From contig CM076959.1 in NCBI GenBank assembly GCA_039566865.1, positions 3,145,501 to 3,209,500 of the forward strand: DNA of 64,000 nt. Reading direction: 5' to 3'. The position numbers were made by a program, and so were the translations under genes. This DNA comes from Aurelia coerulea (taxonomy: Eukaryota; Cnidaria; Scyphozoa; Semaeostomeae; Ulmaridae). Positions 44,749 through 55,218 of the stretch are shown here, piece after piece (the first letter of the stretch is position 1; each line of letters starts with the position of its first letter). The notes beneath the pieces were generated by a model that was given only the letters and a program-made list of their open reading frames with translations, ran no database searches and had not been told where the DNA came from.

Positions 44749-46085
44749 GTGAAAATCTTGACACAAAATGCCTGCCAAATTTATGACAAGCTTAAAATGC
44801 CTTTGAAATGTCAGACTTAAAACAAAAACATATGAAAACCAAGTCTTGGCCTAAAATTTTTTGAAAATATAGAGTTTTCCCTTCTGTGTTCAGGTGCATA
44901 AATGTGAAAATCTTGACACAAAGTGCCTGCCAAATTTATGACAAGCTTAACCCTATCCAGACTAGGCTTTTTGAAACTTTGGGGAGACTAGGGGGGGGGC
45001 ACAAAGTGCCCCCCCTGGTTTTTCATAGAATCATAAGTGCTAGAGACTTGAAACATGGCACAAGTAACAAACATGACAAGGCAAACAAGATGATGTGATT
45101 TGTTTTTGTTTATGTCACGTGATTAAGTGCTGACGTCAGCAAATGTTGCTAATTTGGGTGTAAAACCGCATGTACTTTGTCACGTTGTATCTCCAAATTG
45201 ATAAAACATATCGATGTGATACTTGAAACATAGAGGGATTATATCCTTGTAATTATTATTTTGAAATTTTTGCTTTGTAACGCTAATATTTTTGCTGATG
45301 TCAGCATTTATTTATTTTATACGAAAAAAAGAGCGATTTTTGTCTAAAATTGATTATAAATTACTTTTAAAAATAGCAAAAAATGCTAAATATACATAAA
45401 AATACCTGCTGCATCATATTATGTCACTCATTTTTCTAAAAATGAACCATAACATGGTTTTTCGTCAGTACGCATGCGCAACAACCAATTGTTGATGACG
45501 TCATCAAAAATCAATAAACTATATATCAAATGAAAGCTTATTTCAAGACGAGCTCAAAAATGTTTGTCTCATTGTCATAGAGCCAGTGGTTCCAAAGCTA
45601 TGACTTAAACGGTAATTTTTTTGCGGAGCACTCAATTTAAAGTCATGTGTTGACCCCCGGAATCAGTGTCAAAATTTTTGAAATAGACATGAAAAGATGT
45701 CTCATAGATAGAAACTAAAAGTCACAAAAAAGCTAGACTATTGAAGAGATACTCGATGAGCTGTGTGAAAAAGTTTACTAGGGGGGGGGGCACTTTGTGC
45801 CCCCCCTAGTCTGGATAGGGTTAAATGCCTCTGAAATGTCAGACTTAAAACAAGAACATTTGAAAACCAAGTCTTGGCCTAACATTTTTTGAAAATAAGA
45901 GTTTTCCCTCTGTGTTCAGATACAAAATGTGAAAATCTTGACACAAAATGCCTGCCAAATTTATGACAAGCTTAAATGCCTCTGAAATGTCAGACTTGAA
46001 ACCAAAACAAAAACATTTGAAAACCAAATCTTAACCTGAAATTTTTGAAAATGGGAGTTTTCCCTTGTGTTCAAGTGCATATTTA
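44749..46085. repeat. Tandem repeat, about 155 bp, three units, middle one interrupted
   Basis: GTGAAAATCTTGACACAAA begins at 44749, 44904 and 45929. Units share TGCCTGCCAAATTTATGACA and AAAACCAAGTCTTGGCC. The middle unit is split at TTAA by an 870-bp element; without it the unit length is 151 bp. Confidence 0.9.
44951..45820. mobile_element. piggyBac-type MITE, 870 bp
   Basis: Ends CCCTATCCAGACTAG (left) and the mirror CTAGTCTGGATAGGG (right), with TTAA directly outside (44947-44950 and 45821-45824). A second inverted word, GGGGGGGCACAAAGTGCCCC, is present near each end and is itself palindromic. CCC-starting TIRs at TTAA fit piggyBac. Interior AT-rich, no transposase. Confidence 0.92.
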
Positions 46086-46200
46086 ACCTGTAAAGGGGTA
46101 GGCGTTGTCCCCATTCTTGTGGGAAAAGGGGCGTTTCCTGGGTTAAAAAGGGCGTGGTCCAAACAATTTTCCGGGGGCTCTGCCCCTGGACCCCCGCGCT

Positions 46201-46281
46201 CTTTGCGCCTGCGGCGCAAAGAGCTCCTATCTTTGCGCCTGCGGCGCAAAGAGCTCCTATCTTTGCGCCTTCGGCGCAAAG
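46201..46281. repeat. Three tandem hairpins, 30-bp period
   Basis: CTTTGCGCC-TGC-GGCGCAAAG is a perfect 9-bp stem with a 3-nt loop at 46201-46221, exactly repeated at 46231, and at 46261 with the loop TTC. The spacer GAGCTCCTAT-type link is identical between copies. Confidence 0.92.
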
Positions 46282-46463
46282 CATGACCACCCCTTTTGAG
46301 CCAGCTTCGCCCCTGAAATTCGCTTACGATGCTGACAAGGTTGAATTTATCAACTCTGTCGTTGTGCACATGTTTCACCATCAGGTGGTCGAGGCGGTAG
46401 TTTGCTGTTGTTGAACTTTGATAGGTCTTGACTCGCTTCATTGCCAAGGGCCTGTCACTGATG

Positions 46464-46789
46464 CCCGGGGGGGGGGGGGTATTTGACTTAAATTTGTACT
46501 GGGGTGTGCCCACGAAAAAAATTTATTTTACCCTGCTCCAGAATTTTTTGCTCAAAATGATAACCTGTTCTAGAAAAAATTGATGAAAAGTATACTCAAA
46601 AACATGAAATTTGACCGAAAAACGACCCGATCTAGCAGAATATTCCCCTTTGACATGTTTTGACAACCTGCTCTAGAAAAATTGCCTCATTTTGATACCC
46701 TGTGCTAGAAAAAAATGGTGAAAACGATACCCTTAAAAACGGCACATCCCCGTCGGACAAATATACAAAGTACCCCCCCCCCCCCCGGG
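46464..46789. mobile_element. hAT-type MITE, 326 bp
   Basis: Mirror ends CCCGGGGGGGGGGGG followed by GTATTTG / GTACTTTG, flanked by the 8-bp direct repeat CACTGATG (46456-46463 and 46790-46797). The interior has three imperfect TGATAACCTG-TCTAGAAAAA words. Confidence 0.85.
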
Positions 46790-46977
46790 CACTGATGATC
46801 AGTTTTCTATGTTATTGTGAAGAATGAAAAAATTCAACTTCTGGAAATTATTGGGGGGGCCCGGGCCCGACCGGCCCCAATAGGTGCTACGGGCCTGCCC
46901 GCCATGCTGTCTGTTGCTTCCGCCATGCCTAAGTTTAGCGTAAAAATGACATGCGGGAGCCCAATTCACAGATAGTA

Positions 46978-47200
46978 AATCTAAAACCGTGATCGCAAAT
47001 CTAAAGCTGTGGCAAATCTAAACCTGTGATTGCAAATCTAAAACTGTGATTGCAAATCTAAAACTGTGATTGCAAATCTAAAACTGTAATCGCTAAATCT
47101 AAAACCATGATTGCTAAATCTAAAACTGTGATCGCTAAATCTAAAACTGTGATCGCTAAATCTAAAGTAGTGAATACTGTTCTAAAATAGCGAATGCGAT
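46978..47200 (-). repeat. Minisatellite, right foldback arm
   Basis: About eleven units of TCTAAAACTGTGATTGCAAA or TCTAAAACTGTGATCGCTAA, the reverse complement of the array at 41400-41968. Confidence 0.9.
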
Positions 47201-47277
47201 TTCTAAAACAGTGATTACTGATTCTAAAACCATAGATGCATTCTAAACACCCTTTTGTCCACTACGGCGCGTCATAA

Positions 47278-48150
47278 AATTATACTTTTTTATCAAATTC
47301 TCGATTGATTATGGCACAGCTAAAAAGGAAGAAGCAAGCAAAACGAGCTGAACAGTTGAAATACCACTTCGTTTAACTTCCAAGAAAATGTTTTCATGTG
47401 GACGTATTGAGAGCCTAAATAAAGCATACAACAGCGATGACAAATCAAGTGGTAAGGTATCGAAATAAGGGGTCTAGGGAGAACATTTTCAGAGTCTACG
47501 CCGTTTACTTTGGCTTAGAACACTTCTCGCAATCTAATATTATCGGGGCTAAAGTAGAATTTGATCATTTCGTAACAATTGTTTTTCAAATTAGCATCCA
47601 CGGTAAAATTTTTGAGGAAACAGAATTTTATATTGTCTAATTTTCTTATTTCAAGGCTATCATGGTTTGTCATAATTTATCATAGTTCGTTTGGGAAAAT
47701 TTTGTAAAAGTGTACCTTTACTTTGGCTTAGAGCGACTCTCCCAATGCCCTCAATCACTCTCCAGTATTTTTCGGATAGCTTCCTACCCTTCTCTACCTA
47801 TACAAAGCAATTTCTCCTCGTTTTTGAAAGAATCTCGAGGATCATCTTTTGACAGAAGTAGGGGGTGGCAAATGCCCCCATCCCTTAAAGAAGATTATTA
47901 TCATTATCATCAACATTATCCCATCCCCACCCGTGGCCGCACCATGCCACTGGCATACACAGTTGCACAAAGTCGCTGACAGTAGCCACCGAACACATAC
48001 GTCTTGAAGTGCGAGCGAAGCGAGCTGAAAAATGTAAGGCATATTCTAATTAGATGGGCTTGAACAGTGTTAAAATATTATTTACAACTGCAAATTTTTC
48101 TACTGTGGGCCGCCAGCAAGCATTTGTGTCCAAAGGGCCCAAGACAAAAA
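47278..48150. other. Right part of the giant hAT-like element
   Basis: Two further CTTTACTTTGGCTTAGA words and AT-rich sequence; no gene. Confidence 0.4.
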
Positions 48151-48226
48151 GTGGCTATTGTCTTGACGAGGGCCCACCGGGAAATTTCCCGGTATCCCGG
48201 TGGGCCAGTCCGCCACTGGGTTTTAA

Positions 48227-49930
48227 AGGTTTCCTGAAATGGCTTTTTCCAGAAAATCCCTTACCATTTTAGAGTGGAGTGGCCGACCTCATTCAGGTAA
48301 ATTCGTAAAAGGATTTGAACATGTCCACTATTGAATGATATATTTGCCAATATTTTTGTTCTCTTATCCAAGGAGCAGTGGCCTTTCAAATAGGGATTGC
48401 TTTTTTTTTCTCACCCTGTAAAAGAATTGGCCCAAAGTTGCAAAACCAAACAACAAACTTCAGAGCACAGTTTCTCATAAAAAGCGTGTACGAGCAGTCT
48501 TTTCAGTGTTACTTGTCTCTCCTAGGCGGGTGTCTTTCATTCTCTTCTTGTGTTGACCTCTTTTTAAGACAGGCATTCTCTCACTATCTAGAGAGCGTGA
48601 TTTTAAAAATTCTCAGAGCAAGCCCCCGAATCCCCTCCCAGCTCCCTTTGTCCTGGGAACAAAAATAAACCAACGTGCTTTTCAGGGTCCAGAAAAAAGT
48701 CAAACCTTAAGATAAAAATCTGATGAGTTAAACCTTCCTCGTTTCATCAAGTCAAAATAACCCTCTTCTAGCGTTGAATAGAACCTTATAATTCATATTG
48801 CCAAAATATTCCACAATTTTCTCAAATTTCTAAAAAGATGACTAAACCTTCCTCAAATATGTCATTAGCAAGCAAAACCTTCCTCCGGCTCACAGCCGTG
48901 GAGCCGTGACCTTTTCTGGACTCTGGTGCTTTTGATGGGGTTCACGAAAGATACCATAGAGAAGGCCAAGTTTGTGTTATTCTTGAAGTATTCTTATTTT
49001 TTTCAAATAGAAGCCACGCCCTCTTCGTCTATCACGATTTACATGCTCTCGCTATTGCTAATGTAAGTCGAAAAGAATTCATATCAAAATGGCCAAAATT
49101 GATGATGCTATCAAAAATGACATAGAACAAGAAGACCCTTTTGCATATTTAAAGTGCCTATGACACCAACTACAATTTAAAGGACGTATACAAAAAATTG
49201 ACGGATACGAATAGAAACAAGAAAATAAGTGCATTTATTGCTATTCTATTTTAGAAAATTATATGCTAGAAGGGACTTTAGGTACAGAGGTGGAACAAAT
49301 ATTTTCCTTTCTGGGAACCTTAGGTTTATAGCTGAAAAATGTCTGCAAAATTTTATCAGAATTTAATCAAAAAATGAGTAAAACACGACAGGAGATCACA
49401 AGCTCTGTCGCATGAGAGGGACAAACAAGACTTGACAACCACCGTATTTATGCAGCATTTAATTCATCAATTCTAGGCTATCATCTGCGGTTTTTTTTCA
49501 ACATCTGATCAGTCGTTGCACCCTTGCTATTTCATTTTCAATCCGACTCGGCAAGAGACGATGTTTAACTCAGGTTCTTAAGCGCGGCAGATTCCCCCAT
49601 CTTCAAACCAGTTTGATTCGACAACGGCAAGAATACTATAGGATGTACAGCTGACAGGGAGCTGACAATAGTTAAACCCTTTTCCTTTGAAAACAAATGA
49701 AAGCACCGAGATCCAGGAGCATTAGCGCACGGGGAGATGAAATTTGATGGGGGGGGGGGGGAGGCTGCCTGATAGAAAATCTAATGTTTACGAAAATTTT
49801 TGCCCAATTATATAGCTAATTGTTCCAACATGAGGATGGCTGTAGCCCCCACTCCTAGCCCCTGTCTCCAACGCCTATGCTGCCAGGCTCGACTTTTTGT
49901 TCCTGTAGACTTTGTCCCAATTTCTAACTC
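48227..49930. other. No supported gene
   Basis: A frame at 48378-48668 has no recognisable domain. A G-run repeat at 49720-49800 (GGGGAGATGAAATTTGATGG then GCTGCCTGATA) is related to 28760-28810. Confidence 0.4.
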
Positions 49931-51735
49931 TTTGTTGGTGTACATGTAGGTATCTATCTATATGAGACCCAGGAGACCCATTTTCTGACTCTGTGTTGGT
50001 GTGCATGTAGGTATCTATGTGACCCTCGAGACCCAGGAGACCCACTTTTTAACTCTCTGTTGCTGTGCATGTAGGTATCTATCTGTATGAGACCCTCGAG
50101 ACCCACTTTTAACTCTGTGTTGATGTGCATGTAGGTATCTATCTATATGTGACCCTCGAGACCCATGAGACCCACTATCTGACTCTCTGTTGGTGTGGAT
50201 GTAGGTATCTATCTATGTATATATGAGACACTCGAGACCCAAGAGACCCACTTTTAACTCTGTGTTGGTGTGCATGTAGGTATCTATCTATATGTGACCC
50301 TCGAGACCCAGGAGACCCACTTTCTGACTCTCTGTTGGTGTGCATGTAGGTATCTATCTGTATGAGACCCTCGAGACCCACTTTTAACTCTGTGTTGGTG
50401 TGCATGTAGGTATCTATCTATATGTGACCCTCGAGACCCAGGAGACCCATTTTCCGACTCTCTGTTGGTGTGCATGTAGGTATCTATCTATATGTGACCC
50501 TCGAGACCCAGGAGACCCATTTTCCGACTCTCTGTTGGTGTGCATGTAGGTATCTATCTATATGCGACCCTCGAGACCTAAGAGACCCACTTTTTAACTC
50601 TGTGCTGGTGTGCATCTTGGTATCTATCTATATGTGACCCTCGAGACCCAGGAGACCCACTTTCTGACTCTCTGTTGGTGTGGATGTAGGTATCTATCTA
50701 TGTATATATGTGACCCTCGAGACCCAGGAGACCCACTTTCTGACTCTCTGTTGGTGTGGATGTAGGTATCTATCTATGTATATATGTGACCCTCGAGACC
50801 CAGGAGACCCACTTTCTGACTCTCTGTTGGTGTGGATGTAGGTATCTATCTATATGCGACCCTCGAGACCTAAGAGACCCACTTTTTAACTCTGTGCTGG
50901 TGTGCATCTTGGTATCTATCTATATGTGACCCTCGAGACCCAGGAGACCCACTTTCTGACTCTCTGTTGGTGTGGATGTAGGTATCTATCTATGTATATA
51001 TGTGACCCTCGAGACCCAGGAGACCCACTTTCTGACTCTCTGTTGGTGTGGATGTAGGTATCTATATATGTATATATGTGACCCTCGAGACCCACTTTCT
51101 GACTCTCTGTTGGTGTGGATGTAGGTATCTATCTATGTATATATGTGACCCTCGACACCCAGGAGACCCATTTTCCGACTCTCTGTTGGTGTGCGCATGT
51201 AGGTATCTATCTATGTATATATGTGACCCTTGAGACCCAGGAGACCCACTTATTAACTCTGTGTTGGTCTGCATGTAGGTATCTATCTATATGTGACCCT
51301 CGAGACCCAGGAGACCCACTTTCTGATTCTCTTTTGGTGTGGATGTAGGTATCTAATGTATGTATATATGTGACCCTCGAGACCCAGGAGACCCACTTAT
51401 TAACTCTGTGTTGGTCTGCATGTAGGTATCTATCTATGTATATATGTGACCCTCGAGACCCAGGAGACCCACTTTCTGACTCTCTGTTGGTGTGGATGTA
51501 GGTATCTATGTATGTATATATGTGACCCTCGAGACCCAGGAGACCCACTTATTAACTCTGTGTTGGTCTGCATGTAGGTATCTATCTATCTATATGTGAC
51601 CCTCGAGACCTAGGAGACCCACTTTCTGATTCTCTGTTAGTGTGGATGTAGGTATCTATGTATGTATATATGTGACCCTCGAGACCCAGGAGACCCATTT
51701 TCCGACTCTCTGTTGGTGTGCGCATGTAGGTATCT
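49931..51735. repeat. Minisatellite, about 60-78 bp unit, roughly 26 copies
   Basis: Each unit has GACTCTCTGTTGGTGTG, ATGTAGGTATCTATCTAT, an optional GTATATATGTGACCCTCGAG block and ACCCAGGAGACCCA. Length varies by loss of the GTATATAT and CAGGAGACC segments. Long frames on both strands arise from the repeat (for example MHTNRESESGSPGSRGSH on the minus strand) and are not taken as genes. Confidence 0.93.
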
Positions 51736-52020
51736 AGTATGTGTCCATATGTCTGTGTCTGTATGCATCTATTATGTGTCCATATGTCTGTGTCTGTATG
51801 CATCTAGTATGTGTCCATATGTCTATGCATCTGGTATGTGCCCATATGTCTGTGTCTGTCTGTGTGCATTCGTTTTGTGTCCATATGTCTGTGCCTGTAT
51901 GCATCTTGTATGTTTCCATATGTCTGTATGCATATATGCCTATCTATGTGTTCATATGTCTCTGTCTCTGTCTGTGCATTCTTTTTCTGTCGTTATGTCT
52001 GCGTCTGTGTTCTATTGTAT
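51736..52020. repeat. Minisatellite, about 36 bp unit
   Basis: About eight diverged units of CATATGTCTGTGTCTGTATG + CATCTAGTATGTGTC. Confidence 0.85.
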
Positions 52021-52286
52021 GTATATCTAAAATCTAAAAGATTTTTAATCTTTTCTATTGTATGCAAATGAGAAAATTCAAATTGGCCAATAGGAGGGCA
52101 TGTTAGATTCTAGTACATGATGCCCCCATGATTTCTGAGCAGCCAAAAATGCTTTGCAATATTTCAAACCTGTTATATAAAATGAAGATTGAAGGCGAAT
52201 TTGTTGGATTGAATGCATTGTAGTACTCTCAGTAATGCAATGAAATATCAAAAATTCACATGCAGACAAAAAACACCCTTGTGCCA

Positions 52287-52475
52287 GTCCTCAAATTTCA
52301 TTATGATTCCTTCCACCCTTCCTTCTGGCGTGGGAGCATCTGCCCTTGAATCCTGTGCATCTGCAGCAAGCTTTGCTCTTAATCCGTCACCACCGCAGAG
52401 TAGTTTATTCAATCATCTACTCAAGGACAGTACTCTTGACATGTTTGAAGCATCGATATCATATCTTCACGCAAG
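52287..52475 (+). CDS. Putative exon, unknown protein
   Basis: The open frame is bounded by a CCAG acceptor-like site and by GCAAG|GTAAG, a strong donor. It encodes about 62 residues, Ser/Ala/Leu-rich, including SGVGASALESCASAASFALN and LFNHLLKDSTLDMFEASISY. I do not recognise the family. It lies 140 bp before the first 3.7-kb repeat copy and is not repeated with it. Confidence 0.35.
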
Positions 52476-52903
52476 GTAAGAAATAATTTCTGTGAGGTCA
52501 GAAATAGTGGAACTCTCCGAGGATTATCAGAATTTTCACGAGAGCTATGACATTGTTGGCTGCTGTTTCATTTTCAATCCATGAAGCTATTTATCACTGC
52601 AAAATAGTAAGACAAACTGGCCGACTACTGGTTTCAGTGTTCGGAAAAATTTGGTCTTCTGAAGGTCACAGCTCCATCATTTTTCAACGGATTTTCGTTG
52701 GGATGGTAGCAAACTTTAATTGGACATCTGAAGAGCACGATCTTGCAAAAGTTTGGCAAGAATCTTCAGAAAAACGGGACACAGTTTTTTGGGACACCCT
52801 GCAAATATCTTAGCTTCCAATCAAAAGGTTTTTTGCTGATTCTACTAGTTTCTGAGACATCCTCTTTGCTGATTTTGTTAATTTTGATAACTGCCTTTTG
52901 CAG

Positions 52904-53235
52904 ATGAGAGAGATAAAGCAGATTATGCAATTCCAATGGATGATGATGAAATGAATGCTGATGAAATGGACCAACACGTTGAGCAGAACGAGGATCTATC
53001 TCAACCTTCGATCATCAAATGGTTTGCACTGATGATTCTGTGGTTGAGAGCAAAATTCAACCTACCAAACAAAGCAGTGTCATATCTGCTTATGGTAATA
53101 TCAGGTTTTCTCTCAGTAATAGCCCAGCCCTTTCACCCCTTGTTTCCCTCCACCATGTATAGCCTCACTAAACTGTGCTCGACAAACAAAAGTATGAGGT
53201 CTTATGCGAGGGTAGTTTGCCCTACTATTGAATAG
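52904..53235 (+). pseudogene. KDZ/CACTA-type transposon protein, exon A (copy 1)
   Basis: After a TTTTGCAG acceptor (52896-52903) the frame reads a short acidic part (MDDDEMNADEMDQHVEQNED) and then LSQPSIIKWFALMILWLRAK, FNLPNKAVSYLLMVISGFL and FPSTMYSLTKLC ending in RVVCPTIE. The order of a hydrophobic WL-rich helix, IP(D/N)-A, FP-S-Y and VVCP is that of the N-terminal region of large invertebrate transposase-like proteins of the CACTA/KDZ type, in which VCP is followed by a zinc-binding C. Here a stop follows TIE and a 75-bp stretch is duplicated just downstream. Family assignment from recalled pattern. Confidence 0.5.
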
Positions 53236-53313
53236 TATAGCATGGTAATATCGGGTTTTCTCTCAGTAATAGCCCAGCCCTTTCACGCCTGTTTCCCTCC
53301 ACCATGTATAGCC
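53093..53313 (+). repeat. 75-bp direct duplication inside the unit (copy 1)
   Basis: ATGGTAATATC(A/G)GGTTTTCTC through CCACCATGTATAGCC occurs at 53093-53165 and 53243-53313, differing at a few bases. It is repeated in the other two unit copies at +3710 and +7420. Confidence 0.9.
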
Positions 53314-53508
53314 AACCCGATTCTAAGTGTGGTACAGTAAAGAGTGTAATACACTGTGCAGAGTTGCACGCTAGAATGTGGTATGTGTTGGTCATATGTC
53401 ACATGTATTACGGAGTTGTGCACTCTTTAGCAGATACAACTAGCAAATTTGTGCGCGTTTTGGAAACACAACTGCAAGAAAGTAGGCCAACTTCTGCCTA
53501 CTTCTTAG

Positions 53509-54024
53509 AATGCCTTTTCCAGGAAGAAGTTAAAGATTGTCACAGACGGTTCTAGTGGCCGAGAGATAACCTATTGGATGAGTTCCTCATGTAATGTGCC
53601 TTGTAACCAGGAATGTCTTGATGCAGATGGACCAAGACATTCAAATGAGCCCGTTATTGCTGATCATGACTGTGATGATGATGGGCCTATTTTTAGTGGT
53701 GAATATACCGACGAAGGATGTTTGCTCTTTGATGATGCTAGAAAGAACAGCAGGATACAGACTTACGAGGAGATAAAGAGAAAAGATGTGGAAAGCTGGA
53801 GAAAACTCAGGAAACAGTTCTTGCATGTTGCATTCGCAAGATCTGGCTTTCCAATTTCAGTGGAGTCATGCCTTGTGTGTCAGTCGGCATTTTTCAGCCA
53901 AACGAGCTCACAAGAAGAAACATTGTATTTCTGCAGTGATTGTGGGCCGTTCTACTACGTGTGTTTTCCATGTCTCGTAGCAGATCACAAAGTTTGCCCT
54001 CGTCATGTCCCGCAAGTTTGGAAT
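53509..54024 (+). pseudogene. KDZ-type cysteine-cluster exon B (copy 1)
   Basis: The open frame lies between an ideal acceptor (CTGCCTACTTCTTAG, ending 53508) and an ideal donor (GAAT|GTAAGT at 54025), 172 codons. It contains EIKRKDVESWRKLRKQFLHV followed by a cysteine cluster: C-x2-C in ESCLVCQSAF, C-x2-C in YFCSDCGPF, C-x2-C in VCFPCLVADH, then CPRHVPQVWN. This CxC-type zinc cluster ending in H-x-x-x-x-W is characteristic of KDZ (Kyakuja-Dileera-Zisupton) transposase proteins. The catalytic domain is not present in the unit. A Met at 53578 exists only in copy 1; the other copies have Arg there, supporting splicing rather than a start at this point. Confidence 0.65.
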
Positions 54025-54219
54025 GTAAGTTTTGTTGATTTCTAACCAGGGCTGCCACGCAGAGGTTGCCGGTTTCCCCTACAGCGCATGCTCCATCCCC
54101 CTACTTTCCCCTACAGCCATGACAAACTTTCCCCTACGTTTCCTCTACGAATAACCTATTTCCCGCTACAAAATCCAGATTTCCCCCTACACTATTTTTC
54201 AAGATAATTCAGAAATATA

Positions 54220-54845
54220 CCGGGTGAGCAAGAAAAAAATTCCCACTTTTGAAAATTCATAGCACCAAGAGTACTTTGCAGATTTGAATGATTCAAATCC
54301 TAGTTAAAGGCCGAAAGATCAACATATTTTTGTGATTTTCTCGCCGTCTTACCAGCACTAGAAGTATAGGTAAATTCAACTTTATAAAAATTTCATGGTT
54401 ACAGAATGACTGAAAAAGGGCCTAAAACATTGATCAAATCGTTAATACTCTCCTCAAGCAGAACAATACGCAATGGGCATTTCACCTCTCTCATGTGTTA
54501 TAATGCATTGATTTGCAAACAAACACTAAAGATTTTGAATCTCATGGCAATAAATTTGCACAGGATATCTCTCACACATAAGAAAATGCATTTTCTTTAT
54601 TGCTCTGTGTAAGGAGTGCCTTATGATTTGATCAATGTTTTAGGCCCTTTTTTAGTCATTTTGCAACCATGAAATTTTTGTAAAGTTGAATTTACCTGCA
54701 TTTCTAGTGCTCGCAAGACAGCGAGAAAAATCACAAAACTACTTTGAGCTTTCGGCTTTTGATTAGAATTTGAATCATTTAAATCTGTGAAGTACTCTTG
54801 ATGCTATGAATTTTCAAAAGTGGGAACTTTTTATAGCTCACCAGG
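54220..54845. mobile_element. Long-TIR MITE, 626 bp (unit copy 1)
   Basis: CCGGGTGAGC at the left end mirrors GCTCACCAGG at the right end (GCTCACCCGG in copy 3, a perfect match), with TA outside each. The inverted arms extend inward for more than 200 bp (TCCCACTTTTGAAAATTCAT; CATTGATCAAATC). TA target suggests a mariner-like superfamily. The frame 54406-54612 is loop sequence. Confidence 0.85.
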
Positions 54846-55218
54846 TACAACAACTAATATACTATGTTTTTCAAGAGAGCTATTATCATAGTCATCTTTC
54901 GGCTATATATCTACATACTTGTGAATGATTTATGATATCCTGCAAAATCATTTAGAATTTTGAATGGATGTTTTTCCAAGTATTACGTATAGGTGCCAAT
55001 AGAGTGTATGGATAATGTGCGTGTTAGATGAATGTAGGATAAAATAAATAAAGAAGCCGCTACAAAGTATTATTTCCTGTTCTTTTCTTACAAATAGTTG
55101 TCAGACCATGTCAGACCTAAATTTTACTATTTGACCAGTTTCAGCATAGTCAGGTTTCATTCACTTGTGTTTCATTGCATCAGCTGTGCGAGTGAAGAAG
55201 AACATCAATGATTTCACG

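Larger units (their letters stand above)
41355..47277. mobile_element. Foldback structure with minisatellite arms, 5.9 kb
   Basis: TTATGACGCGCCGTAGTGGA at 41355 is mirrored at 47258-47277. Both arms then run through AGGGTGTTTAGAATGCATCT, a 17-21 bp minisatellite, and GCTAAACTTAGGCATGGCGG (42003 left, mirrored at about 46918-46940). Arm lengths differ (about 690 and 375 bp) because the minisatellite copy number differs. This is the architecture of FB/foldback elements. No clear target duplication. Confidence 0.8.
41045..48218. mobile_element. Giant hAT-like element, 7174 bp
   Basis: Left end CAGGGGCGGACTGG (41045) and right end, in reverse complement, CAGTGGCGGACTGG (48218), each followed a little further in by TACCGGGAAATTT. 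The 8-bp direct repeat GGTTTTAA abuts both ends (41037-41044 and 48219-48226). CAG-type termini plus an 8-bp duplication are hAT characteristics. No transposase was found inside. The interior is occupied by a foldback structure, tandem repeats and smaller MITEs, so the element is non-autonomous or has been filled by later insertions. Confidence 0.82.

Noticed and set aside
49931..51800. Frames of 60-113 codons on both strands within the minisatellite
   Set aside because: They follow the repeat unit, exist in several phases and strands, and have no start, splice or domain support.
54406..54612. 68-codon frame in each 3.7-kb unit
   Set aside because: It lies in the loop and arm of a long-TIR MITE.
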